Source of the DNA: Nitrosarchaeum sp.
GTDB lineage: Archaea > Thermoproteota > Nitrososphaeria > Nitrososphaerales > Nitrosopumilaceae
Reading direction: 5' to 3'
DNA: 64,000 bases
Assembly: GCF_025699065.1 (NCBI RefSeq)
Contig: NZ_JAILWF010000007.1
Coordinates: forward strand, 1-64,000
A program made the translations under genes and the position numbers. Below the pieces are notes generated by a model that was given only the letters and a program-made list of their open reading frames with translations, had not been told where the DNA came from and searched no databases. Positions 1-7,485 of the stretch are shown here, one piece after another. How positions within the stretch are numbered: the first letter of the stretch is position 1; every line of letters begins with the position of its first letter.

Positions 1-180
1 TTCCTTTTGTCTTTCTTCAGCTTTTTCTTTCTGTTCAGCTTTTTTCTGTTCTAATTCCTTTTGTCTTTCTTCAGCTTTTTCTTTCTGTTCAGCTTTTTTC
101 TGTTCTAATTCCTTTTGTCTTTCTTCAGCTTTTTCTTTCTGTTCAGCTTTTTTCTGTTCTAATTCCTTTTGTCTTTCTTC
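1..180. repeat. 54-bp perfect tandem repeat inside a coding region
   Basis: The same 54-base unit begins at 1, 55, 109 and (partly) 163, with no base differences seen between copies. It is in frame and encodes the 18-residue charged repeat of the overlapping exported protein. Identity at the DNA level, including third codon positions, points to recent expansion or ongoing homogenisation. The array continues past the left edge of the window. Confidence 0.95.
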
Positions 181-303
181 AAATTCAGAGTCATCATCAT
201 TTGGAGATAGATTTTGTGCAAATGCATCACCATAAAATGACCCAAATATGCCTAATAGTAAGATTGAACATAATGTAAATGATAAAATAAAATTTGTTTT
301 CAT
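1..303 (-). CDS. Secreted coiled-coil repeat protein, C-terminus beyond window
   Basis: The start codon lies at 303-301 and the reading frame stays open to base 1, so 101 codons are visible and the C-terminus is missing. Residues 1-29 form a signal peptide: a short basic start, a hydrophobic core and an AFA-Q cleavage site. A short acidic linker follows (SPNDDDSEFEE). The rest is an 18-residue unit, ERQKELEQKKAEQKEKAE, repeated without change; its charge pattern predicts a long alpha-helical coiled coil. I do not recognise a family. It is probably an exported structural or surface protein, but the function is unknown. Confidence 0.75.
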   Translation of the reverse strand, partial: MKTNFILSFTLCSILLLGIFGSFYGDAFAQNLSPNDDDSEFEERQKELEQKKAEQKEKAEERQKELEQKKAEQKEKAEERQKELEQKKAEQKEKAEERQKE

Positions 304-359
304 TTTAAAATTTTCCAAGTTAGGGTTAAAAAGAATTGCGATGAAGTTATCATAATGGA

Positions 360-977
360 CTAGTTTCTCGATTTCTTAATTAAATTTATAAAATATTTGT
401 GTAATGACACGTCTTCTGTTAATTCAGGATGAAATGCTACGCCTAACATATTTCCTTTTTTGACTGCAACTATTTTTTCATTAAACTTTGATAAAACTTC
501 TACACCTGAACCAGTATCAGAAACGGATGGAGCTCGAATAAAAACTCCGTTAAACTTTGGAATATCGATAGAATTCATAGAAATGTTTGCCTCAAATGAT
601 TCTTTTTGTCTACCAAACGAGTTTCTTTCTAGCTTAATGTCAAGTAAATCTAAGAGAGGTTGATCTGTTTTTCCTACAACGCGATCGTTTGCTGTTTTTG
701 AAAGCATTATCATACCTGCGCATATTCCTAGTACTGGCATTCCTTGTTCAATTTTTTCTTTAATTATCTTAAGTGAACTATTTACAAGCGATAGTTGTCC
801 TATAGTTGTACTCTCACCACCTGGGATAATCAAACCGTCTAGTTTTGAAATCTCTTCAGATGTTTTAACACCTACTACTGAACCTTCGACTCCTAATTCC
901 TTAATTGCTCTTTGAGTTGATGTGATATTTTCATATACATCGCCTTGAATTGCCAAAACACCTACAGTAAGACTCAT
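360..977 (-). CDS. pdxT: Pyridoxal 5'-phosphate synthase glutaminase subunit PdxT
   Basis: PdxT hydrolyses glutamine and passes ammonia to PdxS for vitamin B6 (PLP) synthesis. The 205-residue length is usual for the family. The class I glutaminase features are visible: the nucleophile-elbow Cys in LGICAGM (about residue 85), the PGGESTT motif near residue 53, and the His/Glu pair in FHPELTED near the C-terminus. Its ATG overlaps the pdxS stop codon (ATGA, 974-977), so the two are very likely translated from one mRNA, matching their 1:1 complex. Confidence 0.96.
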   Translation of the reverse strand: MSLTVGVLAIQGDVYENITSTQRAIKELGVEGSVVGVKTSEEISKLDGLIIPGGESTTIGQLSLVNSSLKIIKEKIEQGMPVLGICAGMIMLSKTANDRVVGKTDQPLLDLLDIKLERNSFGRQKESFEANISMNSIDIPKFNGVFIRAPSVSDTGSGVEVLSKFNEKIVAVKKGNMLGVAFHPELTEDVSLHKYFINLIKKSRN

Positions 978-1942
978 GCTAAACCACCACGATCTTGCAT
1001 TCTCAATTCAAGAGTTTTAACATCTAATCCTAGCATAGATTGTCTCTCATCAATCATTTTTTGTGCCTCTTTTACTTTATCGGATTCATTCCAGAATGTA
1101 GTTGCTAGAACAATAGCTCTTGCTCTTTCTTTAGCATCATCTGCATTAAAAATTCCAGATCCTACAAATATTCCATCACAACCAAGTGACATCAAATATG
1201 CAGCATCAGCTGGAGTTGCAATTCCTCCTGCTGCAAAATTAACTACAGGTAATCTTCCAAGTTTAGCAGTCTTTGCAACTATATCATATGATACTTTGAA
1301 TTCTCTTGCAATTCTAATTAGATCTTGATCATCACCAGAGTCATAAATTGATTTTATTGTTCTTAGTTCATCATTGACTTTTTTAATATGAGTAACAGCT
1401 TCTGCAACATTTCCAGTACCAGGTTCCCCTTTGGTTCTGATCATTGCAGCTCCTTCTTCAATTCTTCTTAATGCTTCAGACAGTGATCTTGCTCCATTAA
1501 CAAAAGGTGTTGTAAAATCCCATTTCCAAATATGACGATGTTCATCAGCTGGTGTTAAAACTTCTGATTCGTCTATCATATCCACATTAGTTTCATCAAG
1601 AACTTTTGCTTCATAAACATGGCCGATTCTACATTTTGCCATAACTGGAATTGTAACTGAATCCATAATATCTTCGATAATTCTAATACTTGCAGTTCGT
1701 GCAACTCCACCTGCTTTTCTTACATCAGATGGCAGTTTATCTAAAACCATAACAGATACAGCTCCTGCATCTTCTGCAATTTGAGCTTGCTCTACAGTTG
1801 TAACATCCATCACTACACCATTTTTTAGCATATGAGCAAAACCACGTTTTAAAGTAGATGTTCCACGCAAAATATTATCAGAGTTAGATTTTTCTTTAAT
1901 GATTCCTTTTGCATCAGTTCTTTCGCCTGAAAGTGAAAGCAT
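974..1942 (-). CDS. pdxS: Pyridoxal 5'-phosphate synthase lyase subunit PdxS
   Basis: PdxS is the synthase subunit of the DXP-independent PLP pathway and makes PLP from ribose 5-phosphate, glyceraldehyde 3-phosphate and ammonia. The (beta/alpha)8 barrel signatures are clear: [20 protein letters not shown] near the start, [20 protein letters not shown] with the second catalytic lysine, and [14 protein letters not shown]. The protein has 322 residues with about 25 residues before the conserved core, a slightly long N-terminus; a later start is possible. It forms a two-gene operon with pdxT. Confidence 0.96.
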   Translation of the reverse strand: MLSLSGERTDAKGIIKEKSNSDNILRGTSTLKRGFAHMLKNGVVMDVTTVEQAQIAEDAGAVSVMVLDKLPSDVRKAGGVARTASIRIIEDIMDSVTIPVMAKCRIGHVYEAKVLDETNVDMIDESEVLTPADEHRHIWKWDFTTPFVNGARSLSEALRRIEEGAAMIRTKGEPGTGNVAEAVTHIKKVNDELRTIKSIYDSGDDQDLIRIAREFKVSYDIVAKTAKLGRLPVVNFAAGGIATPADAAYLMSLGCDGIFVGSGIFNADDAKERARAIVLATTFWNESDKVKEAQKMIDERQSMLGLDVKTLELRMQDRGGLA

Positions 1943-1973
1943 AGTCAGAGTTTTATTAGAAGGTTATTTGTAC

Positions 1974-2507
1974 CTATTCACCAATTTGCTCTATAATATT
2001 ATCAAGTTGGGATTCAACCATTGATATTATTGGAGGTATAAATTGATCAGTTGCATTTTGTTCGGGCCAGTTAATTTGATTAATCCTTCCATTAAGTATA
2101 ACTTTGATATTTGATTTTTGAAAATCAGTTACATTTTCACGAATTTGAAATGATTCTGAAGGAATTGAAATAAAACCAGTTTCTTTAATCAGAGCTTTTA
2201 TTTTACGAAGTTTCTGTTCATCTAAAGTTGATTTGATATCTGGTTTTGAATACCCATCTTCAGTTACAGAATATTTTATTTCCCCATTATTTTTTATTAG
2301 TAAAATTTCTGTTTTCTGTGCTCCGAGTCTTTCAGTTACTCCAAAAGATATTTTCTTTAATTGATATTTTGCATATTCAATTTCCATCACATCACTTGAA
2401 TTAGATGCAGAATATGGAATCTCAGGTTGTGTAAGTAATGGAATTGCAATTAAAATTGCAAGAATAGCAGGAATTGCAGCTATTACTATGACAATTGGTT
2501 TTACCAT
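1974..2507 (-). CDS. Membrane-anchored hypothetical protein
   Basis: This 177-residue protein starts with a hydrophobic segment (about residues 4-26, rich in Ile, Ala and Pro) that should be a signal anchor. The remainder looks like a soluble extracytoplasmic domain with alternating beta-type segments and no cysteine or obvious catalytic motif. It ends 31 bases upstream of pdxS on the same strand and may be cotranscribed, but nothing in it suggests a role in PLP synthesis. I do not recognise the family. Confidence 0.65.
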   Translation of the reverse strand: MVKPIVIVIAAIPAILAILIAIPLLTQPEIPYSASNSSDVMEIEYAKYQLKKISFGVTERLGAQKTEILLIKNNGEIKYSVTEDGYSKPDIKSTLDEQKLRKIKALIKETGFISIPSESFQIRENVTDFQKSNIKVILNGRINQINWPEQNATDQFIPPIISMVESQLDNIIEQIGE

Positions 2508-2627
2508 GATCTACCTTAACAGATGAAGCTCATGATTAATCGCAAATAAATCTTGGTTAAAATAACTTAAAATTCTAGTCTATTTCATTCTTGTTCGTGG
2601 GGTCGTAGCCTAGCCTGGTAGGGCGAC

Positions 2628-2652
2628 AGTGCATACGTTAGATCACCGCTAA
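2628..2652 (+). other. Non-canonical tRNA-Trp intron (28/29)
   Basis: This 25-nt segment interrupts the 5' strand of the anticodon stem. GTG/CAC closes its internal side, and a GGCG/CGCT helix lies between two 3-nt bulges. Cleavage after the second base of each bulge releases exactly this segment and restores stem ACGGG/CCCGT. Confidence 0.82.
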
Positions 2653-2661
2653 GGGCTCCAA

Positions 2662-2714
2662 AGGTAAACTAAGCTAAACTGACTCACGGATGATGTAAGT
2701 TTGGAGCTGTAGTG
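2662..2714 (+). other. Canonical tRNA-Trp intron (37/38)
   Basis: This 53-nt segment follows A37. It holds TTTGGAGC (2700-2707), complementary to the anticodon-loop sequence GCTCCAAA (2655-2662), and CTGA (2679-2682) followed by GATGATG (2689-2695), which resemble D' and C' boxes. The exact end could shift by one base because A occurs at both junctions. Confidence 0.8.
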
Positions 2715-2760
2715 ACCCGTAGGTCGCCGGTTCGATTCCGGTCGGCCCCACGTTAGAATA

Positions 2761-5025
2761 TTATTTATTTTTTAAAACATTTAGTGCTGAACCAGCTTTG
2801 AACCATTCAATTTGTGATTTATTATAAGAATGATTAAGAGAAATTTCATTGTTTGTTCCATCTTTATGTTTAATGATACATTTTACTGGTTTGTGTGGTT
2901 CTAGATTATTTAATCCGATAAGACTAATCTTGTCATCTTCTTGAATTTTATTATAATCATCAGGATTACTAAAAGTCAAAGCTAGAATTCCTTGTTTTTT
3001 CAAGTTTGTTTCATGTATTCTTGCAAGACTTTTTGTGATAACAGCTGCACATCCTAAATATCTAGGAGACATTGCTGCATGTTCTCTACTACTTCCTTCA
3101 CCGTAATTATTATCACCTACTATTATCCAACGCATTCCTTTTTCTTTATACTGTCTAGCAATTTTTGAAAAAGATTCTAGTTGATTATTTAAGATATTTT
3201 TTCCTTTACCAATTTCATCATTGAATGCATTGACGGCACCTAAAAGCATGTTATCACTAAGATTATCAAGGTGGCCACGAAGCGATAACCAAGCACCTGC
3301 AGGAGAAATATGATCGGTGGTACATTTTCCTTTTGCTTTAACCATAATAGGCAAATCAACAAAGTCTTTTCCATCCCATGGCAAAAACGGTTCTAAACGT
3401 TGAAGTCGTTTACTATTAGGATCAATAATTACTTCTACATCACTTGAATTTTTAGGAGGTGAAACAAATATTCCATCAGGTATCTTGAATCCATTTTTTG
3501 GAACTTCAGGGGCAGGTTTTGGTGGTTCAAGTTTAAATTTTGAACCATCTGCAGCAGTTAATTCATCTTTTAGAGGATTAAATGAAAGTCTACCACTTAG
3601 AGATAATGCAATAATCATCTCTGGACTACCAATAAAATTCAGTGTGTTTCTACGACCATCGTTACGACCCGGAAAATTTCTGTTAAAACTAGTAACAATT
3701 GTATTTTTTTCATCATTTTTCAATTCAGGTCTATCCCATTGACCAATACATGGACCACATGCATTTGCCAAAACTGTAGCACCAATATCTTTTAGTGAAT
3801 CCATTTGTCCATCTCTTTCAATAGTACTTCTAATCTGCTCAGATCCAGGTGTGATTAGAAGTGGGATTTTAGATTTAATGCCTTTTAATTTTGCTTGTTC
3901 TGCTAAACTTGCTACTCTAGACATGTCTTCATAAGAAGAGTTTGTACAACTGCCGATTAATGCAACTGATATTGAATCAATGTATTCGTTAGATTTTACA
4001 TCATTAGCTAAATTAGAAATTGATCTTGCTAGATCAGGAGTATGCGGTCCAACAATATGTGGTTCTAATGTTGAAAGATTAATTTCAATAACTTTATCAA
4101 AGAATTTTTCAGGATTAGATTCTACTTCCTTATCTGCAACAAGTAATTCTTTATTTTGATTTGCAAGTTCGGCAATTTTTTCTCTGTTTGTTGATCTTAG
4201 ATAAGTTTCCATTCTTTTATCATATGGAAATATCGAACATGTTGCACCTACTTCTGCACCCATGTTTGTAATCGTAGCTTTTCCAGTACAACTGATTGTA
4301 TTTGTTCCTGGTCCAAAGTATTCAATAATAGAATTTGTTCCTCCTGAAACTGTTAATTCTTCAGCAACTTTTAGGATGATATCTTTTGGCGCAGTCCACC
4401 CATTAAGTTCCCCAGTTAAGTACACTCCAATTCTTTTAGGATAAAGTAATTCCCATGGCAATCCTGCCATAGTTTCAGCTGCATCTAATCCTCCTACTCC
4501 TACAGCAATCATTCCTAATCCACCAGCATTAGGAGTGTGTGAATCAGTTCCAATCATTAATCCACCAGGAAATGCATAGTTTTCAAGAACAACCTGATGA
4601 ATTATTCCTGCACCAGGTTTCCAGAAACCACATCCGTATTTGGCAGCAGCTGATTGTAAAAATTTGAAGACTTCACTATTTTCATCTAGTGCAACTTTCA
4701 TATCAGCATCACCTGTTACTTTAGCACGTATCAAATGATCACAGTGAACTGTAGTAGGTAATGCGGTTTGTTTAAGATCTGCTTGCATAAATTGTAGCAT
4801 TACCATTTGTCCAGTCACATCTTGTAAGGCTACACGATCAGGAATAAGGAACACATAGTTTTTACCCCCATCAAGATTTTTTTCTGCCATTTGTTCAAAA
4901 TGTCCTGAAAGTATTTTTTCAGTAAGTGTTAAAGGTCTACCAATTATTTTTCGATATTTTTGAATATTTTCACGCGATTTGTTGTAAATACGAGTTACAA
5001 ATTCAGGGGTAGTATCTATTTCCAC
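2761..5025 (-). CDS. acn: Aconitate hydratase
   Basis: Aconitase interconverts citrate and isocitrate through a [4Fe-4S] cluster. The 754-residue length matches the mitochondrial-type branch. Cluster-ligand cysteines are seen in IGSCTNSSYEDM and in ANACGPCIGQW. Other family motifs are TDSHTPNAGGLGMIAVGVGG, SFNRNFPGRNDG and, in the C-terminal swivel domain, GDNNYGEGSSREHAA. In this lineage it would serve the TCA-type carbon network feeding the 3-hydroxypropionate/4-hydroxybutyrate cycle. It stands alone, ending 10 bases beyond tRNA-Trp on the opposite strand. Confidence 0.95.
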   Translation of the reverse strand: MEIDTTPEFVTRIYNKSRENIQKYRKIIGRPLTLTEKILSGHFEQMAEKNLDGGKNYVFLIPDRVALQDVTGQMVMLQFMQADLKQTALPTTVHCDHLIRAKVTGDADMKVALDENSEVFKFLQSAAAKYGCGFWKPGAGIIHQVVLENYAFPGGLMIGTDSHTPNAGGLGMIAVGVGGLDAAETMAGLPWELLYPKRIGVYLTGELNGWTAPKDIILKVAEELTVSGGTNSIIEYFGPGTNTISCTGKATITNMGAEVGATCSIFPYDKRMETYLRSTNREKIAELANQNKELLVADKEVESNPEKFFDKVIEINLSTLEPHIVGPHTPDLARSISNLANDVKSNEYIDSISVALIGSCTNSSYEDMSRVASLAEQAKLKGIKSKIPLLITPGSEQIRSTIERDGQMDSLKDIGATVLANACGPCIGQWDRPELKNDEKNTIVTSFNRNFPGRNDGRRNTLNFIGSPEMIIALSLSGRLSFNPLKDELTAADGSKFKLEPPKPAPEVPKNGFKIPDGIFVSPPKNSSDVEVIIDPNSKRLQRLEPFLPWDGKDFVDLPIMVKAKGKCTTDHISPAGAWLSLRGHLDNLSDNMLLGAVNAFNDEIGKGKNILNNQLESFSKIARQYKEKGMRWIIVGDNNYGEGSSREHAAMSPRYLGCAAVITKSLARIHETNLKKQGILALTFSNPDDYNKIQEDDKISLIGLNNLEPHKPVKCIIKHKDGTNNEISLNHSYNKSQIEWFKAGSALNVLKNK

Positions 5026-5181
5026 AAATGTATGTCAATTTAACCGGAATTTAATATTTGCAATCTAAAAATTACTGCAAATATTGTGACAGGCATAGAA
5101 ATTTCTTAACAATTATAAACTAAAAGTAGCTTTATAATTGATTGTTGAGTAATATCAGATATTCTAAAGTGAGGAATTCAA

Positions 5182-5814
5182 ATGGTCAATAAAGGTTTTC
5201 CAAAATTTGGAATGTCCCAAGCAGGGGCATTTGTTGCAGCTTTAAAAAATTATAATCTCCCAGATTTTATTTTAGTATTGATTGCAAAAGAATGTAAATC
5301 AGATCTCCTAGAAAGAGGACGAATTGATGATAGATTACAGAGCATGAATGATGATGCCTTAGAACTGTTACACAAAGTATTTGTTGGATGTGAAGAAGAT
5401 GCTGCAGGAAAATATGCACAGTATAGATTCTATGCTTATGTTTCTAGCATGTATCATAAATGCGAGGTTTTAGTAAATGAAACGATTCCAGGAGCGACTG
5501 GAACAAATCACAAAATACCTGTCGCGGTAAAAAATAATGGAATGTATATTGCAGTTGCAGTTAACAAAGCCACTGGAAATCCAGTAAATAAAAAAGAAAC
5601 TACACGATTTTATGAAATGGTTGATGATATCAAAAAAGGTGATCATGGAACCATGTTAAGTGATGCAATCTATGGTTCTTCAGTAGGGTTTAGAGGAGAT
5701 GCATTAGTAGAGCTTGAGAATTTGAGTAAATCCAGAACACATGATATTGAAAATAAACTTGATTTCAAAACAGCAAATTTTGAAAACAATATTTATTCAG
5801 TTACAAAGTGTTAA
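5182..5814 (+). CDS. Conserved hypothetical protein
   Basis: A 210-residue soluble protein with no signal peptide or membrane segment. The first 100 residues look helical. The second half has a beta-rich segment (HKIPVAVKNNGMYIAVAVNK) followed by TGNPVNKKETTRFYEMVDDI, a pattern that loosely recalls restriction-endonuclease-like folds, but I cannot see a complete catalytic set. A short purine-rich stretch (GTGAGGAATTCAA) precedes the ATG. The gene is monocistronic and divergent from aconitase. The function is not recognised. Confidence 0.65.
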   Translation: MVNKGFPKFGMSQAGAFVAALKNYNLPDFILVLIAKECKSDLLERGRIDDRLQSMNDDALELLHKVFVGCEEDAAGKYAQYRFYAYVSSMYHKCEVLVNETIPGATGTNHKIPVAVKNNGMYIAVAVNKATGNPVNKKETTRFYEMVDDIKKGDHGTMLSDAIYGSSVGFRGDALVELENLSKSRTHDIENKLDFKTANFENNIYSVTKC

Positions 5815-5851
5815 TTAGAATTTATTGAAAAGTAGTTTAGTTAACTAGGTA

Positions 5852-6421
5852 TTATTTTGTTTTTAGAGTAGATGTGTCGATTGTAAGAAACATTGGTTTG
5901 CCATCAGTTTTTTCAAAATTAGTCCCATATTGTTCAAAATCCAACTGATCATAGAAATGCTTTGTCCATACATCATGAACTATTTCTCTGAATTTTTTGT
6001 GTCCTGATACTCGTAAAAGTTCATGTGCTAACACATGAGAAACAGTTGTACAATTTTTTTCTGCAAGAAACAATGTGTCAAAATTATCTTTTGGAGGTTG
6101 CCACCAAACCATTCCAAAGTTTTCTGCTTGATAACCTTCACATGTACAATCAGTCCATAATGGTTTAAAATGACAAAGATAGAAATGAAAAATTTGAGGT
6201 CCTCTTTGTTGATGATCTTGAAGCAGTGTATGTGTATCTAATTTTTGAAATAAACGTCGTGGCTTTGTAATTAATTCATCACATTGAACTTCAAAATCTT
6301 TACCAAATTTTTCTTTGATCCAAACCTTGAAAAAACTTCCCATTTGTTTGACATATTCAAATTCAGGTTTACGTTTTTCAAGATCTTCTTCTTTTACAAC
6401 AAAAATAAAATGTAAAATCAT
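5852..6421 (-). CDS. Hypothetical protein with HELLRVSGH motif
   Basis: A 189-residue soluble protein, rich in aromatic residues and His. Near residue 132 it carries SHVLAHELLRVSGHKKF; the HE...GH spacing resembles a metalloprotease helix, though it is not an exact HExxH. CTCEGYQAENFGMVWWQPP in the middle adds two cysteines. It may bind a metal or be a degenerate peptidase. The ATG lies 18 bases downstream of the Lrp-type gene on the same strand, so the two may be cotranscribed. Function unknown. Confidence 0.6.
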   Translation of the reverse strand: MILHFIFVVKEEDLEKRKPEFEYVKQMGSFFKVWIKEKFGKDFEVQCDELITKPRRLFQKLDTHTLLQDHQQRGPQIFHFYLCHFKPLWTDCTCEGYQAENFGMVWWQPPKDNFDTLFLAEKNCTTVSHVLAHELLRVSGHKKFREIVHDVWTKHFYDQLDFEQYGTNFEKTDGKPMFLTIDTSTLKTK

Positions 6422-6439
6422 GGTTAGAAAAAAGAATGT

Positions 6440-6679
6440 TTATGATTGACCTTCTATACCCATAAGGGTTAGAGTTGATCTAATCTTTTCAATTTTTCGA
6501 ATCTTCCAAGTAATTGTTTCTCTGAGTTTTTCTACAGTATCAGATTCAATCTTGGCTAAGATATCATATGCTCCGAAAGTGCCATGAACTTCCTTCACAC
6601 CGTCTAGACCCTTAAGTTGCTGTATAATAGCCTCTTCAGAACCTAGTTCACAGTTTATTAAAACATAAGCTGTTGCCAT
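6440..6679 (-). CDS. Stand-alone Lrp/AsnC ligand-binding (RAM) domain protein
   Basis: A 79-residue protein that is only the effector-binding alpha/beta domain of Lrp/AsnC regulators; the DNA-binding helix-turn-helix is absent. The typical pattern is seen: AYVLINCELGSEEAII, GVKEVHGTFGAYDILAKIES and KIRSTLTLMGIEG. I chose the ATG at 6679 rather than one five codons upstream because the close paralogue at 39160-39399 starts at the same point. Such proteins may bind amino acids or form hetero-oligomers with full-length regulators; the partner is unknown. Confidence 0.85.
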   Translation of the reverse strand: MATAYVLINCELGSEEAIIQQLKGLDGVKEVHGTFGAYDILAKIESDTVEKLRETITWKIRKIEKIRSTLTLMGIEGQS

Positions 6680-6727
6680 GTATTCATTAAACAAAACGAC
6701 TATATCAATAAACCGATTATGCCGAAT

Positions 6728-7144
6728 TTAGTTTTGAGAAATATCAATAACAGCATCCCAAATTTGCTGTGGTACGGGCATTACAGATAATCTAGAAATA
6801 CGGATAAGTTCCCAATTTTGAAATTTTTTCTGTTTTTTTATCTCATCTAATGTAATTGGACGTTTTAATGATTTTTTATATTTAACATCAAACACAATGA
6901 ATCTTTTGTTATCTTCTTTTGGATTTGGATATGGATCTGAAATTACTTCCATAATTCCAACAATTTGTCGTTCATCACCAGTGTGATAAAATAAAACAAG
7001 ATCTCCTTTTTTTATTTCACGCATATGTTTCAGAGCTAAATTATTATGAACACCGTCCCATACTGCTGTTTTATCTTTTTTTAGAGTTTCAAAATTATAT
7101 CCTCGTGGTCCGCTAGGTTCTTGTTTTGCTAACCAGTAATTCAC
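6728..7144 (-). CDS. EVE domain protein
   Basis: A 138-residue protein matching the EVE fold (PUA-like; thymocyte nuclear protein 1 family). It opens with NYWLAKQEP, followed by VWDGVHNNLALKHMREIKKGDLVLFYHTGDERQIVGI, the signature of the binding pocket for modified bases. The family is thought to recognise modified nucleotides in DNA or RNA. The gene lies 33 bases upstream of the RAM-domain gene on the same strand. The target here is not known. Confidence 0.88.
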   Translation of the reverse strand: MNYWLAKQEPSGPRGYNFETLKKDKTAVWDGVHNNLALKHMREIKKGDLVLFYHTGDERQIVGIMEVISDPYPNPKEDNKRFIVFDVKYKKSLKRPITLDEIKKQKKFQNWELIRISRLSVMPVPQQIWDAVIDISQN

Positions 7145-7199
7145 ATTTTTGAGAGTTTACATCGTTATGAATGCTTTACGTTTTAAAATTGTTAAATGT

Positions 7200-7397
7200 T
7201 CCCCGGTTCTGACTCGCGCAAGATCATTGGTATTTTTAGCCTAAACCTCCTTGGGTTTTCTAACCGGGGTTTGCCCATATTGTAGCACACCTGGGTGAAT
7301 TAGAAATCATTGGTATCAATACGATCGACATCATCCTAATCCGTCTGTGTGCCTGCTCTTGGGCGTTTAACTATAGATTTAGCTATGCTAAAAACCA
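7200..7397 (-). ncRNA. Unassigned structured RNA candidate
   Basis: The 340-base gap between pheT and the EVE gene has no convincing reading frame but much self-complementarity. Read on the minus strand from 7397: hairpin TTTAGC-ATA-GCTAAA; GCCCA pairing with TGGGC; inside it GCACAC with GTGTGC; inside that GGATTAG with CTAATTC, using one G-U pair that only works on this strand; then CCCCGGTT pairing with AACCGGGG (7202-7209), enclosing AAACC/GGTTT. A TATA-like ACTTTATATC (7417-7426) lies about 25 nt upstream. ATACCAATGAT occurs twice. It lacks the RNase P and SRP core motifs I looked for. The 3' end is approximate. Confidence 0.55.
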
Positions 7398-7485
7398 TTG
7401 ATCAGAATTATTCTACGATATAAAGTAACTAAGCACAAATTTAGTCTAAATTAAAAAATATGATTGAAATAATCAAAACATAAAA

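Larger units (their letters stand above)
2599..2750 (+). tRNA. tRNA-Trp (CCA) with two predicted introns
   Basis: The acceptor stem is GGGGTCG (2599-2605) paired with CGGCCCC (2743-2749), discriminator A2750. The T arm is GCCGG-TTCGATT-CCGGT and the D stem GCCT/GGGC. A normal anticodon arm appears only if 2628-2652 (25 nt) and 2662-2714 (53 nt) are removed. This gives stem ACGGG/CCCGT, loop CTCCAAA, anticodon CCA at 2658-2660 and a 5-nt variable loop. Intron 1 (position 28/29) fits a bulge-helix-bulge: bulges ACA and AAG flank a 4-bp helix GGCG/CGCT. Intron 2 sits at the canonical 37/38 site. The mature length is 74 nt. Confidence 0.9.

Noticed and set aside
1..180. Regular repeats that might be a CRISPR array
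   Set aside because: The units are contiguous with no spacers, are in frame and encode a coiled coil. No cas gene is present.
2653..2720. A class II (Ser or Leu) tRNA reading for the gene at 2599-2750
   Set aside because: GACC-CGTA-GGTC can look like a variable arm if only one intron is removed, but then the anticodon loop lacks U33. The two-intron tRNA-Trp model pairs every stem.
7200..7397. RNase P RNA, SRP RNA or 5S rRNA
   Set aside because: I looked for the RNase P CR-I/CR-V core, the SRP helix 8 GGAA/AGCAG signature and the 5S core on both strands and found none, so it is left unassigned.
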